From: Mesodorylaimus sp. YZB2_4
Lineage: Eukaryota; Nematoda; Enoplea; Dorylaimida; Dorylaimidae
Assembly: GCA_030248295.1 (NCBI GenBank)
Contig: JASANH010000782.1
Span: 124,001-188,000, forward strand
Direction: 5' to 3'
DNA: 64,000 nt
Of this stretch, positions 11,167-21,870 are shown in pieces (position 1 is the stretch's first letter; each line of letters begins with the position of its first letter). Below the pieces are notes generated by a model, which saw only the letters and a program-made list of their open reading frames with translations, did no database searches and was not told the origin of the DNA. The position numbers were made by a program, and so were the translations under genes.

Positions 11167-11237
11167 TTCTCACCCATGTTCTCACCCAGCTGGAATATCC
11201 AGCTGGAGGCAATAATTGCAAAAGTAACGCTAGGTAT

Positions 11238-12096
11238 TCACCGGTAAATAAAAATGATGTTAGATCCTTCTCCCTGACAAAGAGGAGGAATAAGAGAGAT
11301 TAAAGTACAATATTTAGGCATGGTGCACGAGAAATAAGAAGAGCAAGACGAGTCAAGATGACCAATCCACAATGCAGGATAATTTGCGTTTTCAATATCG
11401 GGATAAGTGCGAGCTGTGGTTCGATTGATCTTCTTTCCGCCTCTGTGCTCGCTACTTTCTTTGATCGTCGATGAACGACTATTATCAGAATTATTTGAAG
11501 ACAAATGACCACTCCCAAAATGGTGTTGTCTTCTATGTAGTTGGGCGAAATAAGCCAGATGTTCAGTCAGTGCGCTAAACGGACTAAAACACATTACACG
11601 TGAGTCCAGCTCATTGAATGCAAAAATAGGTATAATCTTGACCATGAACGCAACGACATACAGAATGCCAGCAATTAGCGTAGCTTGCTCAGCTTTCATA
11701 TTGAAAAAGCGCATTGGAAAAGTCATCGCAATGGTTCGGTCTAGTGCCATGAATGCTAAATACACCATTTCCAAGAAAAGGTCGAATGCCATCAGAACAT
11801 GGACTAAAACGCAAAAAAACGACTTAGAATAGCTGGTGCCAGCGAGTAGATGCGGAAAGAATGGTATATTCCAGCGATTGTGCACTGTACGCTTGTCGCC
11901 ATTCTTGCAACACAGATATGTTGAATGTTCACATAAAATCGATTTTTCTTCATTTTTCCATAATGATATAATAATCAAAACGCACCCAACAATAGAAAGG
12001 GTAGTAAAAACCATGTAGAAGATTCCCCCATTTCGCTATTTCAAATGATGAGTTCTCACTGGTATTCAAGCTAGAGACACTCCAGTTTTGTTCCAT
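11238..12096 (-). pseudogene. Dead copy of the 22.5-kb 7TM receptor
   Basis: Minus-strand sequence matching the intact receptor at 22492-23484 along most of its length. It begins with MEQNWS at 12096, then FEIAKWGNLL. The reading frame shifts several times: near TM1, in the KNEEKS region, and around 11520 where the frame carrying KVASTEAERRSIEPQLALIPIL diverges. The conserved receptor segments MTFPMRFFNMKAEQAT and IVKIIPIFAFNELDSRVMCF are still readable. The 3' end after ILHCGL is degraded. Multiple frameshifts make this clearly non-functional. Confidence 0.8.
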
Positions 12097-12648
12097 TTTG
12101 TAAGCGAAAATTCTTGAAGGAATGACAGAGTGGGGAAAGGTGGGGCTTGGTCAAGTTTCTACGAGGCATCATCAGAGGGCGGGCTTGAGAAGGATTCCCT
12201 GATGGAAGGAAATAATGGAAATGAAAATCCAACAAACCTGCTGATAGGGTCCTGCTGATGATTATGTTGCGAACACTCATAGATGGTCAATCAGCTTTTA
12301 TCTTTCATTTTTTCTAAGAAACAATATATACTGTAGATAGGAGAGAAAAAAAAGAGCTTGTCTTGACTTGATTCATTTCCGATTTATGCCTATCGCCAAT
12401 TAACGATCGTGAGACATTGCTGCACAGAATAAAGGATATGTGCACTTATCCTACCGGAATCATTCGGGCCGAGAGAGCTACAATGCCATTACCAGGCATC
12501 ACATCTGGGAGAAGAATTCCAAGTGAATATCGATTTCTGATTCACATAATATCACCAACAGATAAAATTGTGACTTTTGCAGCAGGAGTTTCATGTTGTG
12601 GAAAAGCAAAGTAACCTACCAATCCATTACTGATCCATGCATGGTAAT
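12097..12648. other. Region upstream of the dead receptor, no gene seen
   Basis: The first bases resemble the 5' flank of the other receptor copies. The rest shows nothing that I can support. Confidence 0.35.
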
Positions 12649-12710
12649 GCAGTCAATATACAGTACACGTGCCGTATTCACAAACGGCACATGTACTGTA
12701 TATTGACTGC
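12649..12710. repeat. 62-base near-perfect hairpin (27-bp arms, 8-nt loop)
   Basis: GCAGTCAATATACAGTACAC...GCCGT is followed by ATTCACAA and then the inverse arm ending TATTGACTGC. The arms pair over 27 bases with a single mismatch. The size is compatible with a pre-miRNA-like foldback or with the paired ends of a tiny MITE. There is no coding potential. Confidence 0.75.
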
Positions 12711-13517
12711 ACCATCCGCCAAGCCCTTTCGCAAATGATTTCGTAAAATCCAGCGGGAGTTGACATAAGGTCAACAAAACTCCTCGTATTCCACAGAGTC
12801 CAACTCCCTATTCGTCTATGGTGTCTGGTGTGGCAGGGCTTCCTGGAACTAAAGTTCATATTTCCCTTTAAACCCACCCTTGTACTGTAGGTATCTTGTT
12901 CCAATGGAACTGTTTGCCTACCTAAGATCGTACATATCTGGACAGTTTTCGAAAATATTTCCTGCTTGAGACAAGACCCGATTCACGTCTTCCGGCGATG
13001 GATCAAAAGACGGATAGGCACTAGTACAGTACATGTTCAGGAGCTTCGTCTTCAAAACCTGAAGAATTCATCTTTTTGCCCAGCGCACAGTCACAACTTT
13101 TCACTCGTTCGTCAAACTTCCTCCATCTCGCAAGGCGCGCCTCCGTGCGCACACTACAGTAGGAATTCGGGGTGCATTTGCTCTAAACATACTGAACCTG
13201 CTTTTGAACTTTGTTTTTCGCGGTAATCGGGATTTGAAATTGTTGGACGACTTTTCTCACGAACGGCTGGTTTAAAACGGCTGAAATTTTTTTATTTCTC
13301 TTGTCTCAATGAGTAATTTTCACAGGTGTGCTCGCTCAGAGCGTGTCTGTGGCCCTCCAAGCACTCTCGCACTTATGGCTTACGGCTACGGTTCACGTTT
13401 GAATTTTAAATTTTACATTCCCGCCCAAGTCGCTGTGATAGCTCGCAGAAGAACCATTCAGTCAGCTATCAGCTCGAAACTCCCAATTATTTGCCGGTGT
13501 AGCATGTCAAACCACCC

Positions 13518-13596
13518 TCATGTCAATGTAACCGGGAGGGATACTTTGACATTATATTTGCCCATGTCAAAGTAACTGAGGTCATGTCAAAGTAGC
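13518..13596. repeat. Array of ATGTCAAAGTA / TACTTTGACAT motifs, left
   Basis: Alternating forward and inverse copies of CATGTCAA(A/T)GTA and TACTTTGACAT. The same motif array recurs at 14706-14826, so the two arrays may be the subterminal or terminal repeats of one element of about 1.3 kb. Confidence 0.55.
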
Positions 13597-14253
13597 TGCT
13601 GGGTATTACCTGATCCAGGCCAAAGCCATTCTGTCCTTTGTTCTAGAAAGTGATGCCACATGAGTTGTCGGATGGCCAGTGGCCAGCAATTTTGTGCTCA
13701 TCCATGCGGTTCGTCGATTCGCAGACTTTATTTCAAATTTCACTTTTCATGGATCCGAATACGCACAAACACATTCCTCTGTACTTGAATAATGGTCATT
13801 ATTCAATTGGATTCGACGATAAAGCAAAACGGGCACTGCAACAGAAAGCTGAGTCGTTCGTAGCCGAGAATGGCGGGTCCTTTATCATCTGAAGGGTTCA
13901 GGTAAAGGTGCGCAGGAAAACTCGAGAGGAGAAGATCGCTGATACAACTATCCCATGTCCAGGCGTACTGCATCCAATACGAGTTACGTAATAAATAGAA
14001 TACTGATGGTGTGCCAACTTGGTTGGGTCGTTGCATGAAACTGACGATGAGAAAGACAACAGACATGGTTTTAGAATATACAGTACAGTAGGTACTTGAG
14101 CTGAGACCGTGTCCATAGTCCAGGATATTCTAGCAAATTCGAGCATTCTGCGGTAAAGAATTTCGCAAGGAATTTTTTAATGATTTCGAACGTTACATAG
14201 GTGAGAAGTTCGGTGTCGAAGTAGCTATTTCGTCTTTGGAATCAGTCGTCTAG

Positions 14254-14451
14254 ATGCTCAAGAAGTTGAAAGAGTTCGGAATCAACAGAGACGGTGTCAT
14301 AAGAAAAATCAAGAGCCAAACACGATCAGTCATCGATTATCTCCCCAAGACAACTACGAGTATCCGTGGAGATGGCAACTGCTTGTTCCGCATACGCGCG
14401 CGATTACTTTGCGATCATTTGCGATCAGATCAAAAAGGCTGGAAATCGTGA
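14254..14451 (+). pseudogene. OTU-type cysteine protease N-terminal fragment
   Basis: A 65-residue frame whose end reads SIRGDGNCLFR, the catalytic-cysteine motif of OTU deubiquitinases (DGNCLFRAIS). It then runs into unrelated sequence and a stop just where a SINE begins, so the domain is cut off. An upstream frame (about 13650-13892) contains IPLYLNNGHYSIGF, which could be the C-terminal histidine motif of a neighbouring copy in the wrong order. OTU domains are known as passengers of some transposons. The call rests on one motif. Confidence 0.4.
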
Positions 14452-14466
14452 GAGGCAGACGCCAGA

Positions 14467-14630
14467 GGCAATCGGCCTGGTGGGTTAGGCGGTTGCCTCT
14501 CACGCCAGGTGCGCAGTTACGGGCGAGTGTTCGACTCGCGGCCCGTGAATCATTTCGTGTAAAATGTGTCCCTTCACCCTCGAGTGCGCATACGCGTTTG
14601 GAGATGTGGTAAAACATGAACATGAACATC
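14467..14630 (+). mobile_element. tRNA-derived SINE, family A, copy 1
   Basis: The head contains an A-box-like TGGTGGGTTAGGCGG and a B-box GTTCGACTC. The body follows (TTTCGTGTAAAATGTGTCCC...CCTCGAGTGCGCA), and the tail is an ATGAAC repeat (aaacatgaacatgaacat). A diverged copy lies inverted at 21871-22050 and a tail-only copy at 33359-33450. The insertion interrupts the OTU fragment. The first 20 bases upstream are an inverse of part of its own head. Confidence 0.7.
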
Positions 14631-14705
14631 GATATCATTCGGGCGGCATTTAGGCATCACTGCAAATTTTCTTACACTTGCTCCTCCGTGCTTGCTGGAA
14701 AGAAA

Positions 14706-14826
14706 TATATATAGGATACTTTGACATTACCCCGGCTACATAAGCACATGTCAATGTAACCGACCGGCTACTTTGACATAGGCGTTTGCCCATGTCAAAC
14801 TATCCCGGCTACTTTGACATGTGACA
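14706..14826. repeat. Array of ATGTCAAAGTA / TACTTTGACAT motifs, right
   Basis: At least five alternating copies separated by CCGGCTA-type spacers, matching the array at 13518-13596. It may bound an element containing the OTU fragment and the SINE. Confidence 0.55.
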
Positions 14827-15704
14827 CCGGCAACAATAGACCTTTTCAGCGTGCGCCGAAAGAGTTGAATTTGAAATTCCCGCTTCGGCTGCTTATAACA
14901 ATAAAACAAGGATCCAGCAGATCTGTGCGCGATCTTATGCAAATTTTGGCTGAGATGACAAAGATCAATATTTATAACTAAAGTCAATGACGATGAAAGC
15001 ATGAGGAAAAATTGCTATTGTATCATAAGATAATGAATTTTCGAATTACACCCGCCCTCGATGAACTCAATCATTAATTTGAATCGGTAGAACAAACAGA
15101 TCTGCTCACAAAGTGCCAAATTGTCATAAGCAGCCAAGCTACCGTAATCGCGGTAATTCAAAGTTTTGCTGACGTTGAAAAGGTCTATTTGAATTAGCTT
15201 TGATTAGCCAGAAATATCGCTTGTTTGTATTATTTCTTTGTATTCTTCGTATCAGCCGAGAACTCCATTTTTTCGATGGATGATAGCGTCAAAGAATAAT
15301 TTGTGATTTGTATGTGACGCAAAATCTAAAATGCGTGAAGTTGATGAAATTCTTCTCGCCAATTATGGAATATCGATGGATAATGCATGAATCATGAATG
15401 CATGACTGCAAACATGCAAACAAAATGCATGAATGAATAATGCAAACATCTTAAAAGGGTTAATTGTTGACACATCGCGTAGGTACATAGCATGATGTGA
15501 AACTGCACCTCCTACTCATACCACCCTCAGGAGAAAAAACGAACGATGAACACAAACAAGCATCATGCATGAAATAAGCATTCAAAACATTGTGGAGTCA
15601 AAGTCTGTCGCAAACCCATACCCCTCCCTCGTTATTACCTCCCTCCCTCTTTATTACCTACACCGAATTTCCTGCCCTGGCTGTTCCAATGCTCACTGAC
15701 GAAA
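14827..15704. other. Intergenic, no gene seen
   Basis: Contains several ATGCATGA-type tandem motifs (about 15378-15440 and 15560-15580). No coding frame can be supported. Confidence 0.4.
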
Positions 15705-16646
15705 CTAGATTCTGGCTCCTACCCAAAATATCTCTACATGCGTCCTCATATCCTCATTCCACAGTATGGCAAGTGTGTTCACCAAAATATCAAAAGTTGT
15801 CATCGAACCACCTACCGACGCCAATGCTAGAGCCAACATCGGATTCGAAACTAAGAAATTAGCAGACAAGATAACTCTGGACAAAATCTGCAATCCACAA
15901 TGCAGGATAATTTGCCTTTTCAAAATTGGGATCAAAGCGAGTTGCCGCTCGATCGATCTTCTTTCGGCTTCCGTGCCGGCAACTTTTCTTGATTTTCGAT
16001 GCACGACTATCATCAAAATAATTTGAAGACAAATGACCACCCCCAAAATGGTGTTGTCTTCCAGTTGGGCGAAATAGGCCAAATATTCGGTCAGTGCACT
16101 GTACGCGTTGATGCACATTACTCGGGTTTTTAACTCATTGAATGCAAAAATTGGTATAACCTTCACGATTACTGTAACTATGTACAGTATGCCAGAGATT
16201 ACAGCAGCCTGCTTCGCTTTCATGTTGAAATAACGCATGGGAGCAATTATCGCAATCATTCGATCTAGTGTCGTGAATGCCAAGCAAATCATTTCCAGGA
16301 ATGGACCGAATGTCATCAAAAAATGAATTAGAACGCACACAAAACGAGTTTGATAAGCTGGCACTAATGAGTAAACACGAAAAGAATGGTACATTCCTGC
16401 GATCGTGTATTGTACGCTTGTACTTATTCTTGCAATGCAGATATGTTGAATGATCACATAAAATCGACTTTTCCTCATCTCATCATTCTTCCAAATTCAT
16501 GAAATAATCAAAAGGCACCCAACGATAGAAAGGGTGGTGAAAACCATGTAGAAGATAATGAACCGAAGGAGATTCCCCTATTTTGCTATTTCGAACGATG
16601 AATCTTGGCTGGCATTCAAACTAAAACCACTCCCGTTTTGTTCCAT
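15705..16646 (-). pseudogene. Second dead copy of the 22.5-kb 7TM receptor
   Basis: The minus-strand frame starts at ATG 16646 (MEQNGSGFSLNASQ). It is broken early by TAG where the intact gene has the Trp of AKW, and by TGA before IWKNDEMRK. From 16478 down to 15705 the frame is open for 257 residues: TM2 to TM7 are preserved, including LDRMIAIIAPMRYF and KRQIILHCGLQILSR. The C-terminus differs from the intact copy after the final TM. Two nonsense codons in an otherwise intact frame suggest recent death. An internal restart at 16478 would lack TM1, so function is unlikely. Confidence 0.8.
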
Positions 16647-16654
16647 TTTCTAAA

Positions 16655-16790
16655 TAAAAAGTCATGGAAGAATGACACTGTTTGAAAAAAGAAGAGGCTC
16701 AGGCAAGTTTCCATGAAGCATGATCGATGAACCTTCGCTGGCATTCACTGTAGAAGCGCTCCCGTTTTGCTCCATTTTCTAAATGAAAAA
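16655..16790 (-). repeat. Tandem duplicate of the receptor 5' end
   Basis: About 130 bases upstream of the dead receptor start, its own 5' region is repeated: a second MEQNGS...-type start (ATG at 16775) with the same flanking AAATGAAAAATCATGG-like leader. Only the first codons and leader are duplicated, and no receptor body follows. Confidence 0.55.
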
Positions 16791-16899
16791 TCATGGGCGA
16801 ATAGCAATATTTAAAGGGCTGATGAGAGGCTTTGTCGAAGTTGGCTTGAGCCAGCATGAGCAGGGAATCCTGAGAGAGGCCACCTGGGGACAACGGAAA

Positions 16900-18354
16900 T
16901 GAAATGTGATAAAGCTGCTGATGGAGATCTGCCGAATAAGAGAATATCGCGGGCTCTTAGATTTTAATCAGGCTAGAGCCCTTGCTTGTTCTATGGAGCG
17001 ACATAGTGATTGGAGAGAGAGAATGAGCTGACAGATGTCAGGTGTGCCTCGAGTTGAATTCAGGGTGTGGTGCGCTGATGGCTTGGTCAGTGATGACAGT
17101 CGCAGTCCCATGTGTGGTATCGATGAACCACATGGGGTAATAAGACACCTTTATTCGCACTACACTAATCCAAAGTAAACCAGTGCCCAGGAAGGAATAA
17201 GAATGTTCTTATAGGCATAGAGAAGACAAAGAGGCGGGTGAGCAATTGGTGAACTAGGCGGGCAAGATTGAGCCGGCGTAGGAAACGGGGGAGCTAATCG
17301 AATAATGCAGTAGCAGTCAGTAAAGACTAGGGGGAGGCTATGTAAGCAGGGAGGCATAGTCTGAGAATGGGATCCATTCATGTCATGACCTTTCGCGCAA
17401 GACGCGACAGTCCCGCCAGAAAGCGAAAAGGTGGATAAGAGCCCCTAAAGATAAACAGAAAACTTGAGATGAATATTAATCAAAGCATGTATCTCTTCGA
17501 GGCACAAGGCGATCGTCACACAGCTTCGAAGGGACCAAAGGCAGAGAGTATGATCCTGGGGTGGCGCCGAGCTACGGGTACCAGAGGTGGGCATGATGCT
17601 GTTACGAGATTAATGGGAGTGCGGCTGTCCAGTTGCGATTGGAAAGACTTGAATAGGTGATGGCGAATTGACCTTTGTTGCTGAGGGGTGGGGGCTCGGC
17701 AGAATGAGCAGGATCCAGAGTTGCAGCATTGGCCGACGGGTTAGCGACGGTGCTGGATCCAATGCAGGCCCTCGTAGAATCCAGGAAAGGGTGGTGATGC
17801 CGCAGCAGGCGTAGATCCAGACCCACTTGACCTGGAGGGCCCAGTTGGCCGAGAAATCCAGAGGGGGAATAGAAGTGAATTGAGCGAATGATGCTGCAGG
17901 TTTGAGGATCCAAGGTCTGTCAGTCCTTGACCTTGGTTAGCTCATTGAGGATCTGTTCGTGAGCGTCAATCACCATCCTATTTCAATTCACCAATAGGAG
18001 TAGAGAAAGACTGAACAAATTAATTTTCCAAAACTTTGTCATACAAAACCGTTAAATTCCATCACTCTTTTAAAGGAGTTACGGACGATTGTTCGCAAAA
18101 TATTGTTCGCCGTGCAATTGTTCGCTGAGGCAATTGTTCTTCGCCCCTCGTCGTTTCGCCCCCGCCCGTTTCGCCCCTGACCTATTCGCCCCCAGGGCCC
18201 GTGAAATATTGCGTGACAAAGCGCCCTTGTATGAATGTAAGACAAAACGTGATGAATGCTTTGTCTTGCATGGAAAGTCCCTCTCTGTTTTTAACTGTCG
18301 GAAGACAGTATCACTGGATTTTCTCGCTGATACCTACAGTAGAATATCTAGCAA
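16900..18354. other. Repeat-like intergenic stretch, possible LTR remnant
   Basis: GC-rich, with no convincing gene. On the minus strand a TATAAGA (about 17210), an AATAAA (17150-17155) and a CCATGTGG...CCACACATGG inverted repeat (17107-17135) are spaced as in a retroviral-type LTR. No paired LTR or pol domain is visible, so this stays a suspicion. Around 18110-18190 the motif TTCGCCCC recurs about five times. Confidence 0.25.
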
Positions 18355-18498
18355 ATGGCCAAAAACGTTTTGTCCAAAAGAGGAAAACGAAAGCTCGTCC
18401 ACAAAAATCCTATCTACGTATTTTCGAAGAGTACGAAAGACGACGCTCATGGAATCTGGGTTTGCGAGAAACGGTCGACTTGCAGAGGTCTCGATTGA
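18355..18498 (+). pseudogene. FLYWCH-type zinc finger fragment
   Basis: A 47-residue frame beginning MAKNVLSKRGKRKLV. It shows the FLYWCH order: SKRGKRKLV, then IYVFSKSTK, then GIWVC, then STCRG. The closing His pair is missing because the frame ends at TGA. FLYWCH fingers are common in animal Mutator-like transposons as well as in host regulators. A longer overlapping frame (18089-18676) in another phase shows no domain. Confidence 0.4.
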
Positions 18499-18669
18499 GG
18501 AAATGCTTATCGTGGAGAGGTTATCGAGTGTGGAGAAATGGTTATCGATTGAGAAGTTGTCAAAACAGTTACCTAACCGAACATGTCAAATTCGATGCCT
18601 AACCCAACAGCCCAGGCCACCGTTCCTCGTAATTACAAGGTGTATTTCACGTGTGTCCCAGCAACTCGG

Positions 18670-18930
18670 CTTATAGTCGCAGACCAAGTTTCAGATGCAT
18701 TCAAGTCCGAGACTGGGCACTGAGGAAAGAAGACAAACTCAATCATTAACTTTGATTCAGACACCTGCAAGCAGTTCTGCTAGTACTGTAAAATACCGTA
18801 GACCTGCGAGCACTGTTTTGTCAATCTACGCTTATCCGTAAACGTTGTTCCAGCTTGAGGAGACTGTCGCAACATCTTCGACTTACAAGATATAACTGCT
18901 AAGAGGGCAGCTAATGGTGGTTGTTCACGT
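18670..18930. repeat. Dispersed repeat, copy 1
   Basis: Shares ATAGTCGCAGACCAA, CTGTCGCAACAT...GACTTACAA and AACTGCTAAGAGGGCAGCTAATGGTGG with the stretch at 28095-28240. It is longer here. Its class is unknown. Confidence 0.5.
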
Positions 18931-19590
18931 ACATGGTTGGACACAAAGGCCGAAATGACCTCGCGAAGAGCTTCCCGGGCATATCTGGCTCGTATTTCCC
19001 TGAACAGAACCTGTAATCGCCTAAAAGGCAAGTATTTATACCCACAGGTAGAGGTAAATTGGCACGTTCTTCGATCTTCAGTGGCGCCCTTATTTGTCTT
19101 CCTGTGCACAACACTGTAGATTTATATCGCACATGAAGTTTTTTCCTGACTTCCTTTTGTTTTCTCCTTCCTTTTATATGCCATGTAATTTTATATATTT
19201 TGATTATCACTACATCCCATCTTACTAGGAGCACTAGCCCCACTTCTTTTCCATTATTACTCTAACATTTCACATTCTTCAAAATAAAAGAAGTGGATAG
19301 AAAAAGTATTCTCCCACCCTTCCTGGTTTCACAGAAAGTGTATCACTTATCTGCTTCAGTCTTCTTTAGTTGCCACACAATTTTCTTCAAAATGGCTATC
19401 TCCCGGGAGCTGATAGATCGCTAAAAAACCTGCACCCCCTCACTTATTCGCTGTCGTCATGGTCATAAGGGAGAAGGGGCAGAATTTTAAAACAATTCGT
19501 TCACTTTTTAGCAGGAATACCTTGGCGACACAGGCAATCCTCTGTCCTTCCAGAATCAGAGCTAACACTTACTGAACATATTTTTTTTAA
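18931..19590. other. Intergenic, upstream of the fucosyltransferase
   Basis: No gene or clear promoter element; an A/T-rich run precedes the start codon at 19591. Confidence 0.35.
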
Positions 19591-20850
19591 ATGCTGCACT
19601 TGTCTAGACGACATTTATGGATTCTCGCAGTTTTCATCGCTCTTGTTCTCATGTTTGTCTTCGAAATGTTTCAACAACAGCATATTTCCTATTTTACAGT
19701 GTCATCGATATTCGGAAAAATGCCGCGTTTTTTCAATGATTCACCTGATCAAGGACTTTTATCATCGATTCATTCGAGCATTAGGAAAGTTTTTTTTGAG
19801 GATGGCGATGGCGATTCTTTGACCAAACCGATCCTGGTCCTGGCCTACTCGAAGCTTCACTCGGGCGTTCCTTGGGACCGCATGAATCCCCCGTTATTCA
19901 ACAATTGCTCACCCGATCTGAACTGCGTAGTGACATCGGATCGACAACTGTTCAACGAGTCATCTGCGGTCATTTTCCACCTGAACGACCCCAACTGGTG
20001 GCGCCCGACCCCCTGGCGCAGACCAGACCAGTACTTCGTGTTCGCCCTGTGGGAGTCGCCCGCGCATGGCTATTCCGGATCCAATCTACCAAAAGACTTT
20101 TTCAATCTGACCATGACCTACCGGACAGATTCGGATGTGTTCTGGCCCTACGGCTCTCTCAGAGAGCGAGTTCAAACCAACGAGTCTGAACTGGTTGAAA
20201 TCGAGGAGGAAATCAAGAACAAGAGCAGACTGGTGGCCTGGGTGGTTAGCAAGTGTCGTACACCCAGTGCCCGAGAGAAGTACGTGGCCGAGTTGAGCAA
20301 GTACATCGCAGTGGACATGTTCGGTGGGTGTGGCCCGCTCAAGTGTCCCAGAGACCCCAATCGCAACCCCACTGCCCTGGGGACCAGCAGCATCAAACCC
20401 TGCGATCTGCGTTTGCGTCAATACAAATTCTATTTGTCCTTCGAGAACAGCTTATGCCGCGATTACGTCACTGAAAAATTCTTCGAGCGAATCGAAAACG
20501 TGCCGATCGTGCCAATCGTGCTTGAACGAAATATTATCCTGGGGCTAGCGCAAAGTGAGAAAATGCCCCTTGTTTTGAATGAGACTTTTATTGCGGCTGA
20601 TGATTTCAAACATCCGCGAGCATTGGCCGATTATTTGAAATATTTAGACAAAACACCCTCGGCATATTTGAAATATTTCCAGTGGCGACGCGATTATCAA
20701 GTGCTTCTCGAGGAAAAATTGAAGCCTGGATGCGAGTTGTGCCGCGTCATCAAGCAAGGCAAGACGCAAACGGTGAACATGAAACAATGGTGGATTCAGG
20801 ATGCTCGCTGCCATCGATTTGCACAGACTGATTTTTCGAGTTCTGGCTAG
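19591..20850 (+). CDS. Alpha-1,3-fucosyltransferase (GT10 family)
   Basis: Single exon, 419 residues, the usual length for the family. It is a type II Golgi enzyme: a short cytoplasmic N-terminus, a signal anchor at about 9-27, a stem, then the catalytic region. GT10 landmarks in order are FALWESPAH, FFNLTMTYRTDSDVFWPYG, LVAWVVSKC, REKYVAEL, VDMFGGCG, and YKFYLSFENSLCRDYVTEKFF (the GDP-fucose-binding alpha-1,3-FucT signature). These are followed by the VPIVPIV segment, FIAADDFKHPRALADYLKYLD and the closing YFQWRRDY. It transfers fucose from GDP-fucose to N-acetylglucosamine in N-glycans or Lewis-type glycans; the exact acceptor cannot be read from sequence. The start is the first ATG before the anchor. 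Confidence 0.92.
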   Translation: MLHLSRRHLWILAVFIALVLMFVFEMFQQQHISYFTVSSIFGKMPRFFNDSPDQGLLSSIHSSIRKVFFEDGDGDSLTKPILVLAYSKLHSGVPWDRMNPPLFNNCSPDLNCVVTSDRQLFNESSAVIFHLNDPNWWRPTPWRRPDQYFVFALWESPAHGYSGSNLPKDFFNLTMTYRTDSDVFWPYGSLRERVQTNESELVEIEEEIKNKSRLVAWVVSKCRTPSAREKYVAELSKYIAVDMFGGCGPLKCPRDPNRNPTALGTSSIKPCDLRLRQYKFYLSFENSLCRDYVTEKFFERIENVPIVPIVLERNIILGLAQSEKMPLVLNETFIAADDFKHPRALADYLKYLDKTPSAYLKYFQWRRDYQVLLEEKLKPGCELCRVIKQGKTQTVNMKQWWIQDARCHRFAQTDFSSSG

Positions 20851-21870
20851 GAAGGGAAAAAACATATATCAGGGCACTTCTTCAATCATGGTCTTGCTCT
20901 TCTTATGTGTGCATTATTTTTCAGATGAAAGGTTTTTGTTACAAACGACCAAATTTTTTGTTCCCTACTCTGCCAGAGATTTTCGAAACTAAGGTGCACT
21001 ATCCTCCATTTTTCATCCTCCAGCATTGGGGGGGGGGGGGGGGGCTCACTGCACGCTTACCTATTGGCAATTGGTGACAAGCGACGAAAGCTATGCAAGG
21101 TACCTGCTGCCGGTCGTTTTCTGGCACATATTAAGTGCACGCACATACTGTATACTGTATGTCTGGTTCAGTGCATGCTGATGTAGCACATCATCATTTT
21201 CGCGCACTTGAGGGTGGGGGCACAGTGCACACGAAAAGATTCATACCAAGCCCGGGAGGCGATCGATCAGCTGGCGTGGATTACCCAGTTCTGTTTTCAG
21301 TACCGCGGAGTTCAATCAGGTAACCCGCTTTACAGTTTATCCTCACTGCACCTTGAGAATTGTACTCATTTGTACCTGCAAGTACAGTTTAGTTTACTTT
21401 TGCTTTCTTTGTCAGATTCTCTGATTATTCAGATTTATCTAAAGTATGCCGCTTGCACTTGTCGATATGAGAATTCAGTAATCTTTTTCTGATGTGCGCA
21501 TCAGTAAATTTGAGGGGTTAGTGATTCAGATATTCTTGCTCAGTGGCGTTAGACTCGCAGTGTGTTTCATTGGTGATCTCTGTGTTTACGTTTACGATTA
21601 GTTGCAATGTTAGCAGATACAATGACGCAGTTGGATTCAAGGTAGCGTCGTTGCAAAAATGTGGGTCACTTATGGCACAGATGCATTGCTTCTTGCACAC
21701 TTTCTGTTAGATGATTAGTCGGCAGAAGGTACTTCTGTTATATTTTGGGGGTAGCCACTGCTAGATTTTTTGAATGGCTGTTTTTCAATGTTCGCTTCCA
21801 TTTTCTTAGGCGGAACACGCATGAATTGGTCATCTGGCGCTTCTTGTGAGGAAATTGCCCAAGGATTCAG
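20851..21870. other. Intergenic with a G homopolymer and a diverged SINE scrap
   Basis: A run of about 16 G lies near 21026-21042. At 21190-21260 GCGCACTTGAGGGTG...CACACGAAAAGATTCA is a diverged piece of the family A SINE body. No gene was found. Confidence 0.45.

Noticed and set aside
17070-17420. Possible solo LTR on the minus strand
   Set aside because: TATA, AATAAA and an inverted repeat are suitably spaced, but no second LTR, primer site or pol sequence is visible.
18089-18676. 195-residue plus frame
   Set aside because: It starts in a TTCGCCCC repeat and shows no domain; the FLYWCH motif is in a different frame of the same DNA.
20086-20421. Antisense frames inside the fucosyltransferase
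   Set aside because: These are shadows of a strongly coding GC-rich gene.
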